Positions 56,767 to 64,000 of a DNA stretch of 64,000 nucleotides are shown one piece after another. How positions within the stretch are numbered: the stretch's first letter is position 1; each line of letters starts with the position of its first letter. The notes beneath the pieces are model-generated. The model had not been told where the DNA came from. It was given only the letters and a program-made list of their open reading frames with translations, and did no database searches. The translations under genes and the position numbers were made by a program. The DNA lies in the NCBI RefSeq assembly GCF_000702265.1, contig NZ_KL370880.1, positions 832,627 to 896,626 on the forward strand, given 5' to 3'. This DNA comes from Butyrivibrio sp. NC2002. Its GTDB lineage: Bacteria; Bacillota; Clostridia; Lachnospirales; Lachnospiraceae.

Positions 56767-57120
56767 TAAGGAAGCAGCCCCTTACGGCGCTGCCTTGAAT
56801 AAAGGGCGCCAGAGCGCCCAATAACTCATTCCTGCGTTGATTACAGAGTATCAGTATATTTAGTCATGTCAAAGATGCTTCGCACCGCAGGCTAGTCCTT
56901 GACATGACTAAATATACTGATAAAAAAGTTAACAAGCAGGAATGAGTTAGGATGCAGTTAACTGCTGCGATTTAAATGAGAGAGCTTGCGGTAGCGTAGC
57001 GGACGCAAGGTTCCATTTTTGACAGAATGGATAGTTGGAAGTAAACTTTAGGAAATAAATCTGATGAATCTATACCCAAGGGGTATCTCTAATTATTTCC
57101 AACTGTCAATAAGTTTACTC
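56767..57120. repeat. Palindrome-rich 3' part of the ISLre2 element
   Basis: No coding frame is seen. A 14-bp perfect inverted repeat (56822-56835 with 56936-56949) encloses a 24-bp perfect one (56849-56872 with 56899-56922) around a 26-base loop. Smaller hairpins flank it: GGGCG/CGCCC at 56803-56819, the palindrome GCAGTTAACTGC at 56954-56965, CTTGCG/CGCAAG at 56985-57009, and GGAAATAA/TTATTTCC with AGTAAACTT/AAGTTTACT at 57040-57119. The folded RNA or DNA would be very stable. Confidence 0.75.
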
Positions 57121-57246
57121 TGTCGCCCTTTTTAGGGCGCTTGAATGTGACTTTTTTATATGGTAAAATTTTGAACGGTTATTTTATGAATTAATCTGTA
57201 GTGTTTTCGCATTTTGCAGATATTTTAATAAAAAAGAGGTAATCAG
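57121..57246 (+). other. Short leader between IS and leuS
   Basis: A CGCCC-TTTTTA-GGGCG hairpin near 57124-57140 is followed by ATGTGACTTTTTT. No T-box sequence and no convincing promoter are seen before leuS, whose ribosome site is AAAGAGG. Confidence 0.4.
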
Positions 57247-59664
57247 ATGTCAGAGTTATACAATCACAAAGAAGTTGAACAGAAATGGCAGAAAATCTGG
57301 GACGACGAGAAGGCATTTGCTGCAAGCAATGATTATTCAAAGCCCAAGTTTTATGCTCTGGTTGAGTTCCCATATCCTTCAGGACAGGGACTTCATGTAG
57401 GACATCCCCGTCCGTATACTGCGCTTGATATTGTTGCACGTAAGCGCAGGATGCAGGGATATAACGTTCTTTATCCTATGGGTTGGGATGCTTTCGGTCT
57501 TCCGACTGAGAACTTTGCTATTAAGAATCATATTCATCCCAAGATCGTAACAGCAAATAATGTAAAGAAGTTTAAGGGACAGCTTCATTCTCTTGGCTAT
57601 TCTTTTGATTGGGACAGAGAGATCAATACAACAGATCCCGGCTACTACAAGTGGACACAGTGGATCTTTTTAAAGCTGTTTAAGGCAGGTCTTGCATATA
57701 AAAAGGAAATGCCTATCAACTGGTGTACTTCATGTAAAGTAGGTCTTGCAAATGAAGAAGTTGTTAATGGTGTTTGTGAGAGATGCGGCTCTGAGGTTGT
57801 CCGCAAGGTTAAGAGCGAGTGGATGCTCAAGATCACAGAGTATGCTGATAAGCTTATTGATGGTCTTGACGACGTTGACTATATCGAGAGAGTCAAGGTT
57901 TCACAGAAGAACTGGATTGGCAGAAGTACAGGTGCGGAAGTTGATTTTGCAATAAAGGATACAGATGATGTCCTTACTGTATATACAACACGTTGCGATA
58001 CATTGTTTGGTGCAACATATATGGTTGTTTCACCTGAGCATCCTTACCTTGATAAGTATAAGGAGAGGATCGCAAACTGGTCAGATATTGAGAAGTACCG
58101 CGAAGAAGCTTCCAAGAAGTCTGATTTCGAGAGAGCTGAGCTAGCAAAAGACAAGACAGGTGTTCAGATTGACGGCCTCTGTGCAATAAATCCCGTAAAC
58201 GGAAAAGAGATTCCGATCTGGGTATCAGATTATGTACTTATGAGCTATGGTACAGGTGCTATCATGGCCGTTCCCGCACATGATGACAGAGACTGGGAGT
58301 TTGCAAAGAAATTTAACCTTCCCATCATCCAGGTTGTTGCAAAGGATGGCGAGGAAGTTGACGTTAATGAAGCGGCATTTACTGATGTAGCTACAGGCGT
58401 ACTTATTAATTCAGATTTCTTAAATGGTTTATCTGTAAGCGATGCTAAGGCAAAGATGATCGAGTTCCTTGGTGAGAAGAAGATTGGTCATGCCAAGGTT
58501 AACTACAAGCTTCGTGACTGGGTATTCTCACGTCAGCGTTATTGGGGTGAGCCTATTCCGATCGTTGAATGTCCTAAGTGCGGATATGTGCCGATAGATG
58601 AGTCAGAGCTTCCGCTTCTGTTACCTGAGGTTGAGAGCTACGAGCCCACAGACAACGGTGAGTCTCCGCTTGCTGCTATGACAGACTGGGTAAATACAAC
58701 ATGTCCTTGCTGCGGAGGACCCGCTAAGAGAGAAACAGATACAATGCCTCAGTGGGCAGGATCTTCATGGTATTACCTCAGATATACAGATCCTACCAAC
58801 GAAAACGCACTTGCAAGCAAGGAAGCACTTAAATACTGGCTTCCTGTAGACTGGTACAACGGAGGTATGGAGCATACAACACTTCACCTTCTTTACTCAA
58901 GATTCTGGCATAAGTTCCTCTATGATCAGGGCGTAGTACCTACAACAGAGCCTTATAAGAAGCGTACAAGCCACGGTATGATCCTTGGTGAAAACGGCGA
59001 GAAGATGAGTAAATCCCGTGGTAACGTAGTTAACCCCGATGATATCGTTGAGGATTACGGTGCAGATACTCTTCGTACTTACGAGATGTTCATCGGTGCA
59101 TTTGATCTTGCAGCTTCATGGTCTGAAGACGGTGTAAAGGGCTGCCGCAGATTCCTTGAGAGAGTATGGAAGCTCCAGGATCTTATAGTAGACGGAGATG
59201 AGTATTCAGATGATCTTAAGGCTGAGATGCACAGAACAATCAAGAAGGTAAGCTCAGACTTTGAGAACCTTAAATACAACACAGCTATAGCAGCTATGAT
59301 GTCACTTATAAATGATTTCTATAAAAAGAATGCCGTAACAAAGGCTGAGTATAAGACACTTCTTATCTTGCTTAACCCTGTTGCACCTCATATCACTGAG
59401 GAACTCTGGCAGCTTGTTGGATTTGAAGGAAGAGTTTATAAGCAGACATGGCCTGAATATGATGAGGCCCTTACTGTTGAGAGCACAATTGAGATTGCTG
59501 TTCAGGTTAACGGTAAGGTTCGTGCCACAATCACAATTGGCAAGGATGATCCCAAGGATGCAGTACTTGCTAAGGCAAAAGAAGCTATTTCAGGCAAATT
59601 TACCGGCAACATCATAAAGGAAATCTATGTTCCCGGTAAGATCTGCAACATCGTAATGAAATAA
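57247..59664 (+). CDS. leuS: Leucyl-tRNA synthetase
   Basis: Class I synthetase of 805 residues. HIGH motif as GLHVGHPRP (~44-52), zinc-binding [13 protein letters not shown]...CERCG, CP1 editing domain with [15 protein letters not shown] and [15 protein letters not shown], second zinc region CPKCGY...CPCCGG, catalytic [11 protein letters not shown], and [14 protein letters not shown] near 586. Full length. The IS element ends 126 bases upstream, so the native promoter or leader may have been displaced. Confidence 0.97.
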   Translation: MSELYNHKEVEQKWQKIWDDEKAFAASNDYSKPKFYALVEFPYPSGQGLHVGHPRPYTALDIVARKRRMQGYNVLYPMGWDAFGLPTENFAIKNHIHPKIVTANNVKKFKGQLHSLGYSFDWDREINTTDPGYYKWTQWIFLKLFKAGLAYKKEMPINWCTSCKVGLANEEVVNGVCERCGSEVVRKVKSEWMLKITEYADKLIDGLDDVDYIERVKVSQKNWIGRSTGAEVDFAIKDTDDVLTVYTTRCDTLFGATYMVVSPEHPYLDKYKERIANWSDIEKYREEASKKSDFERAELAKDKTGVQIDGLCAINPVNGKEIPIWVSDYVLMSYGTGAIMAVPAHDDRDWEFAKKFNLPIIQVVAKDGEEVDVNEAAFTDVATGVLINSDFLNGLSVSDAKAKMIEFLGEKKIGHAKVNYKLRDWVFSRQRYWGEPIPIVECPKCGYVPIDESELPLLLPEVESYEPTDNGESPLAAMTDWVNTTCPCCGGPAKRETDTMPQWAGSSWYYLRYTDPTNENALASKEALKYWLPVDWYNGGMEHTTLHLLYSRFWHKFLYDQGVVPTTEPYKKRTSHGMILGENGEKMSKSRGNVVNPDDIVEDYGADTLRTYEMFIGAFDLAASWSEDGVKGCRRFLERVWKLQDLIVDGDEYSDDLKAEMHRTIKKVSSDFENLKYNTAIAAMMSLINDFYKKNAVTKAEYKTLLILLNPVAPHITEELWQLVGFEGRVYKQTWPEYDEALTVESTIEIAVQVNGKVRATITIGKDDPKDAVLAKAKEAISGKFTGNIIKEIYVPGKICNIVMK

Positions 59665-59687
59665 AAAACATTAAGTAATAAATGCAC

Positions 59688-59718
59688 ACTGCCCACATCT
59701 CGAGATGTGGGCAGTTTT
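59688..59718. terminator. Bidirectional terminator between leuS and the DegV gene
   Basis: ACTGCCCACATCTC/GAGATGTGGGCAGT is a perfect 28-base palindrome (59688-59715) with A-rich left and TTTT right flanks. It serves both convergent genes. Confidence 0.9.
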
Positions 59719-59733
59719 AGTAATAAAAATTAT

Positions 59734-60621
59734 TTAATCATTTTCGGTTCTTTCTTTTCCGATGAAGAAAAGAGCTACTGTTCCGGGGCCGGTGTGGCTT
59801 CCGATTGTTGTTCCTATATCGTAGATCTGTATTTTTCCCTTCATGGTAGGGATAAGCTTCTCAACTTCTTCAATCAGCATGTTTGCATCTTCCATGCATG
59901 CAGACTGGGAGATATAGCATCTTCCGTTGTAGGATGCACCGCCGTCTGCACATTCAAGCATTTTCTTTGCACAGGCCTTAATAACAGCGGATTTTCCTCT
60001 AAGCTTTGCCTTGGGGATAAGACGTCCTGCATAATCCACATGAAGGAGCGGACATATTTTCAGTGCGCCGCCAAAGAATCCTGCGGCTTTGGAAACACGG
60101 CCTCCACGCACAAGATAAGTAAGATCGGTTGTGAAGAACCAGTGATTAATCTTTAGTCTGGTTTCAAGAATATAGTCTTTTAACTCATCAATGCCAAGAC
60201 CCTCGTCTCTTTTATCTGCAATTTCATGCATAAGCAGACCGTAGCCTGAGGAAGCTGCACGTGAGTCGATAATGTATATTTTTCTGTCCGGGAACTCTTC
60301 CCTTAAGGTATCAGCAGCAATATTAGCTGAATTGATGGATCCGGATATTCCTGAGCTTAGTGTCAGGTGGATTATATCTTTGCCTTCCTCAAGAAATGGC
60401 CTGAAGTGATTCATGTATTCTTCTGTATTTACCTGAGATGTCTTGGTCATGGCACCGTCTGCCATGGCTTTATAGAAATCTGAGATGGGATATTCGCCAT
60501 CATCCAAATACTGTTTCCCATCTAATTCAAAATGAAAACTAACAACTTTTATATCTCTTTTTTCAAACTGCTCTTTTGTAAGATCTGCTGTAGAGCAACA
60601 GCTTAAAACATAATCTGACAT
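59734..60621 (-). CDS. DegV family fatty-acid-binding protein
   Basis: A 295-residue DegV protein, the family that holds a fatty acid and in FakB members presents it to a fatty-acid kinase. It begins MSDYVLSCCSTADLTKEQF, with TSQVNTEEYMNHF and HLTLSSGISGSINSANIA lining the binding site, then DSRAASSGYGLLM. GGAGGTG lies just before the ATG. No fakA-like kinase is in the window. No convincing promoter is visible in the 320-base gap to the next gene. Confidence 0.92.
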   Translation of the reverse strand: MSDYVLSCCSTADLTKEQFEKRDIKVVSFHFELDGKQYLDDGEYPISDFYKAMADGAMTKTSQVNTEEYMNHFRPFLEEGKDIIHLTLSSGISGSINSANIAADTLREEFPDRKIYIIDSRAASSGYGLLMHEIADKRDEGLGIDELKDYILETRLKINHWFFTTDLTYLVRGGRVSKAAGFFGGALKICPLLHVDYAGRLIPKAKLRGKSAVIKACAKKMLECADGGASYNGRCYISQSACMEDANMLIEEVEKLIPTMKGKIQIYDIGTTIGSHTGPGTVALFFIGKERTEND

Positions 60622-60941
60622 AGCACCTCCGATCAGTTAGCACATCGCTTGCATAATTTGGCTTAGTTATTTAAGAAACGATGTACTAGTGCGATCCAAT
60701 CTTAAACAGGTTAGAACAAATAGAATTCTAACACATTTTACAAAATAACTAAAATGGTGGTTTGCTTTTTGGTTTATCACCACTTTTGATGCGCATATGC
60801 GTGATTTTTTATCAATAATACATGTAAAGCATTTATTAAATTTATGTAAAAACGTAATAATTGTGATGAAAATAGCGATTGTAGTGTGTACAATTATATT
60901 AGATTTCATAAACATGTTTATCTTGTGAGGGAGATGACGAT
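60622..60941. other. Divergent intergenic region, degV and chemoreceptor
   Basis: About 320 AT-rich bases. Visible are a 10-base palindrome CGCATATGCG (60792-60801), a loose GGTGG...CACC repeat, and AATTGT...ACAATT before the chemoreceptor. I find no full-consensus vegetative or flagellar-type promoter. Confidence 0.4.
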
Positions 60942-62654
60942 ATGAGTATAAAAGACATTATCAGCGTAGATGAAAAGAAAATCCACAACATGAATGTGCA
61001 GAATAAATTTGAGTCTACATTCAGACATATTATCATAATGTCTGTTGTGGCGGTTGCCATTTTGGCTATCACGATTGTTTCCAACATTTTATCGATCAGG
61101 ACTATATACAAAAAGTATTACACCATGAATACAATTCAGGCGGAGATCAGAATTGACGTTCAGGCTTTGTCCAAGGCATTTTTGTGGGCGCTGTCTTCTC
61201 CGGATGAGGGTATAAGGCAGGAACAGCTTGAAAAAGCAATGAGCAAATTTGCAGATTTCAATGATAACCTGGATGCGCTGTCAAAGGTTGTGGATGATAC
61301 TACTGCTATAAATGCGGTGTCTCAGGACTTGAAAACTGTAGAAGCTAATGGAAAAACGCTTGGCAGCATGTTTACCGATGGATCTTCCGCTGAAGATATT
61401 TTCTATTATTTCAATGATACACTGTATCCTTCAATAGACGTAGCGGTTCAGGACTTCAAAGCAGTTTCTTCAAGTTCAATGGAGCTTGCCCAAAAAGCCT
61501 ATGTAAATTCCATTATCCTCGCTGCAGTAATGTCTGTGATCACAATGATCGTGGTGGTACTGCTCCTTGTTTATATTCTGGATGTAAAGAAAAAGCTGTC
61601 GAAGTCAATCCTTGTGCCCGTTAAGGAGATCACCAAGGCAGCAGATGATATGGCAAAAGGCATACTTGATATTACGATTGATTATGAGTCAGAGGATGAA
61701 CTTGGTGAACTTGCCAAGGATTTGAATGATTCGACTGCGGCAACTGGGAAGATCATTCTTGATATAAGAGATACACTGAAAAATGTTGCTGATGGAGACT
61801 TCACACAGGGAACTCTTCATCCCGAGCTTTATAAAGAAGATTATGCTCCAATAAGTGAAGCACTCAATGATATCACAAGTGCTCTTTCAGATACGCTTCT
61901 TCACGTAAAAGAATCATCCAGTCATGTATCGGAAGGTGCAAGTGGAATGAGCAGAGGCGCTACAGAACTTGCCGAGGGTGCAACTGATCAGGCTGCTGCT
62001 GTTGAGGAACTTACAGCATCTGTTAATACAGTTACAGAGCAGACAAAGAACATGGCTGCCACAGCTGAGAAATCTATGAAGATGGCGAACAGGGTTCGCG
62101 AAGATGCGGATACAAGTGCAAGAAAGATGCATCTTGTAACAGACGCCATGACAAGGATCACCGAGGCGTCTAATGAGATCGAACAGGTAACAAATACCAT
62201 CGAGTCTATAGCAAAACAGACTCAGCTCCTTGCCCTTAATGCTTCCATAGAAGCTGCAAGAGCAGGCGAGAGCGGAAAAGGATTTGCGGTTGTTGCAGAG
62301 GAAATCAGTGCACTTGCTTCTCAGAGTTCTGAAGCTGCCAAGAATACTCATCAGCTCATCCAGGATACGATGGAAGAGATTAGAAATGGTAATGATGTAG
62401 TTGGTGAAACAACAGAGGCTCTTACAAATATGCAGAATTCTGTTGAGGAGATCACAGCAATGATCGAAGAGACAGGAGAGATGGCAGAGAATCAGGCACA
62501 GAGTATGTCCGAGATCAATGAAGGAATTGACCAGATTTCCAATGTTATTCAGAGCAATTCGGAGACTGCTCAGGAATCAAGTAATGTATCGATTACCCTT
62601 ACAGAGCAGTCAGAAGATCTCAACAGACTTATCAACCAGTTTAAGCTTAGATGA
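60942..62654 (+). CDS. Methyl-accepting chemotaxis protein, four-helix-bundle sensor
   Basis: A 570-residue chemoreceptor. Membrane helix 1 is at about 29-52, followed by a helical ligand region of ~135 residues (4HB-like), membrane helix 2 at about 188-213, HAMP (~215-270) and a methylation/signalling coiled coil. The conserved tip [20 protein letters not shown] is near 435. GAGGGAG precedes the ATG. A stand-alone receptor; ligand unknown. An IS element begins about 16 bases after its stop, and no terminator is left between. Confidence 0.93.
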   Translation: MSIKDIISVDEKKIHNMNVQNKFESTFRHIIIMSVVAVAILAITIVSNILSIRTIYKKYYTMNTIQAEIRIDVQALSKAFLWALSSPDEGIRQEQLEKAMSKFADFNDNLDALSKVVDDTTAINAVSQDLKTVEANGKTLGSMFTDGSSAEDIFYYFNDTLYPSIDVAVQDFKAVSSSSMELAQKAYVNSIILAAVMSVITMIVVVLLLVYILDVKKKLSKSILVPVKEITKAADDMAKGILDITIDYESEDELGELAKDLNDSTAATGKIILDIRDTLKNVADGDFTQGTLHPELYKEDYAPISEALNDITSALSDTLLHVKESSSHVSEGASGMSRGATELAEGATDQAAAVEELTASVNTVTEQTKNMAATAEKSMKMANRVREDADTSARKMHLVTDAMTRITEASNEIEQVTNTIESIAKQTQLLALNASIEAARAGESGKGFAVVAEEISALASQSSEAAKNTHQLIQDTMEEIRNGNDVVGETTEALTNMQNSVEEITAMIEETGEMAENQAQSMSEINEGIDQISNVIQSNSETAQESSNVSITLTEQSEDLNRLINQFKLR

Positions 62655-62670
62655 TATATTGAGAGAAGTG

Positions 62671-64000
62671 GGTGGTACCCGGGGACGGGGTCAATGTCAT
62701 TTAGATAGTTATTAAAGTAAGAATAGTGTATCATTAAAAGCATGATAATCACAAACACGATACAGCCAGTTCTCGGGTTTACGGTCAAAAATTCTATTTT
62801 TGAAAAAGGCAAACAGACAGTCTGCGGAGGCTGCCTACTGAAAGGTATTTAGTTGTTTTTGGTTATCGGTATGACAATGGTTTGGCCGATTGGCGACGCA
62901 TGATTCTTTTGAATTTGCGTCCCGGTCGGACTGCCACCAAAAATTTATTCATCAGCTTTTCCAGATTGAGTATTCTTTCTATAAGGAAAAGTCTCACAAA
63001 CTTCTGCATCTGCGTATGGTTAAAGTTATATGTATAAGCAGTCTTCGAAGTTTCTCTTTTGGTCATTGCTTTAGTGATACATGACGAGAAGTTATAAAGT
63101 GTCAGCTTTCCATATATTTCCTGTATTAAAAAGTCGGGTTTTATCGAGTGGATATGTACCATATTTCCTGCATACTTAAGATGACGGAACGCTGTTTCCT
63201 CGCCCCATCTAAGGTTATATAGGTCTTTGATCAGTTTTAATGGAAATTCATTTGAAGGAAGGTTTGTTGCGATATACTCCATTTTTCCGCTAGAGAGCGG
63301 GAATTTCAGCACTCGAAAGTTGAGAATATCTATATCGTCAGCGTTCGGAGCAATGAAATCATATCTGTGCCTTTTACGCACAAAATGGTAGTTTCCATAC
63401 TTCCGGTTAGATTTTTTACGCCTTCTGCCAACATGAATAGAAATATCTTCATCGACATATGCTCCATCCATTATATGTGGCTGACTAGGGCATAGATTTA
63501 ATGCATCAGTTTCTTTCATACGGAACAAAAACAATTGGTTATTACGAAGAGCATGCGCATAGTTGTTGAATGTGGCATATCCTCGATCGGCAATGTAGAT
63601 TGTCTTACTACATAGCTTTGAATGTTTATCAAGGAATCTGCAGAAAGCACCATTTTCGTCCATTTCATTCATTCCTTGAATTTCAACATCAATGAATAAG
63701 TCGTTCAAGATATCGTAAAGAGCATTCATGTGAGCCTGATTAAAGCCTTTACGTCCTTCTATGTTATTGACCAAAGTACGGTGGTCAGAAGGATTGTAAG
63801 GAAGATTGAGCCGAGTACCATCGCAGGCAATAAGCCTGTAACCACGAAAAGTTTTTGTTACAGGGATTGTTCTATTAAACAGAAAAAACAATTCCTTGAA
63901 AGCCTCTTTTTTTATCTGGTTTCGGCGCTGGATCATAGCAGAAGGCAGCGGGAGATCTTCTTCTCCAAACAGATCAAGAAGCTCTGTTGCAACGTTATCA
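62671..64000 (-). mobile_element. IS4-type insertion sequence, cut by window end
   Basis: The element contains the transposase gene on the minus strand and about 190 bases of 3' flank. The presumed end is near GGTGGTACCCGGGGACGGGG at 62671-62690, judged from the change in base composition after the chemoreceptor gene. The other end lies beyond base 64000, so inverted repeats cannot be compared. Confidence 0.6.
62863..64000 (-). CDS. IS4-family transposase, N-terminus outside the window
   Basis: DDE transposase. The catalytic acids are visible: Asp in LIACDGTRLNLP, Asp in IYIADRGYATFNNY, and Glu in the YxxRWxxE-type signature YNLRWGEETAFRHLK. The C-terminus ends QSAKPLSYR. Although an ATG occurs at 63936, the frame stays open for 21 more codons to the window edge (reading DNVATELLDLFGEEDLPLPS then A before that Met), so the true start is beyond 64000. 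At least 378 residues are present and intact. Confidence 0.9.
   Translation of the reverse strand, partial: DNVATELLDLFGEEDLPLPSAMIQRRNQIKKEAFKELFFLFNRTIPVTKTFRGYRLIACDGTRLNLPYNPSDHRTLVNNIEGRKGFNQAHMNALYDILNDLFIDVEIQGMNEMDENGAFCRFLDKHSKLCSKTIYIADRGYATFNNYAHALRNNQLFLFRMKETDALNLCPSQPHIMDGAYVDEDISIHVGRRRKKSNRKYGNYHFVRKRHRYDFIAPNADDIDILNFRVLKFPLSSGKMEYIATNLPSNEFPLKLIKDLYNLRWGEETAFRHLKYAGNMVHIHSIKPDFLIQEIYGKLTLYNFSSCITKAMTKRETSKTAYTYNFNHTQMQKFVRLFLIERILNLEKLMNKFLVAVRPGRKFKRIMRRQSAKPLSYR

Larger units (their letters stand above)
55216..57120 (+). mobile_element. ISLre2-family insertion sequence
   Basis: About 1.9 kb. The two ends are imperfect inverted repeats: GAGTAAA-N3-ATTGTCAGTTGAA from 55216 and its counterpart (reverse complement reads GAGTAAACTTATTGACAGTTGG) ending at 57120. 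It holds one full transposase gene and a 350-base palindromic 3' part. I see no target duplication. Boundaries are by eye and may be off by several bases. Confidence 0.7.

Noticed and set aside
57121..57246. T-box for leuS
   Set aside because: No GGTGG-type T-box sequence, specifier stem or paired terminator is present.
62664..62690. GGGTGGTACCCGGGGACGG, which looks like a T-box antiterminator sequence
   Set aside because: It has no stem I, no specifier and no following terminator or synthetase gene; it fits better as the end of the IS4-type element.
1..64000. CRISPR arrays, rRNA genes and prophage
   Set aside because: No regularly spaced repeats, rRNA-like sequence or phage structural genes were seen on either strand.

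Overview
The window looks like a chromosomal segment of a low-to-moderate GC, Gram-positive anaerobe of the Lachnospiraceae, most like Butyrivibrio or Pseudobutyrivibrio. This is inferred from gene families and order: an uppS-cdsA-dxr-rseP-ispG-polC run, PolC-type polymerase, T-box control of pheST, a GlgC/GlgD pair, a domain-swapped GH3 beta-glucosidase of the Butyrivibrio/Ruminococcus kind, purine-rich Shine-Dalgarno sites before nearly every gene, and an ISLre2 transposase. No database search was possible, so the genus is an inference.

Layout. 1-10 kb: end of frr, then a tightly packed operon for isoprenoid and phospholipid precursors, a site-2 protease and the replicative polymerase PolC. 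10-15.5 kb: an accessory stretch with an orphan double-glycine-leader peptide, tRNA-Glu(CUC), an unannotated type I toxin-antitoxin locus with a 28-residue membrane toxin, about 800 bases of gene-free but hairpin-rich DNA, an MFS efflux pump and a helix-turn-helix/AAA/PD-(D/E)XK fusion protein. 15.5-31 kb: glgC-glgD, a Cache-type chemoreceptor, a YhaO/YhaN-like nuclease-ATPase pair, T-box-controlled pheS-pheT, a PutP-type symporter and a MATE transporter. 31-43.6 kb: carbohydrate/solute region with two AraC-type regulators, each divergent from a transport or hydrolase unit: GH3 plus MATE, and a five-gene family-5 ABC importer. 43.8-55 kb: M18 aminopeptidase, queA, a PilZ protein next to a UDP-glucose dehydrogenase, tyrA-aroA on the minus strand, a divergent EF-G-like GTPase and a membrane EAL phosphodiesterase. 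55-64 kb: an ISLre2 element with long 3' palindromes directly upstream of leuS, a DegV protein, a second chemoreceptor and an IS4-type transposase that runs off the window end.

How the genes fit together. The first operon supplies undecaprenyl carrier and CDP-diacylglycerol for envelope synthesis. The GH3 enzyme and the neighbouring ABC importer, each with an AraC regulator, suggest uptake and cleavage of plant oligosaccharides, with glgC/glgD storing the glucose as glycogen. PilZ, EAL and UDP-glucose dehydrogenase point to cyclic-di-GMP control of a surface polysaccharide. The most under-described parts are the 10.2-11.9 kb stretch (peptide, toxin-antitoxin locus, structured leader) and the palindromic region 3' of the ISLre2 transposase.
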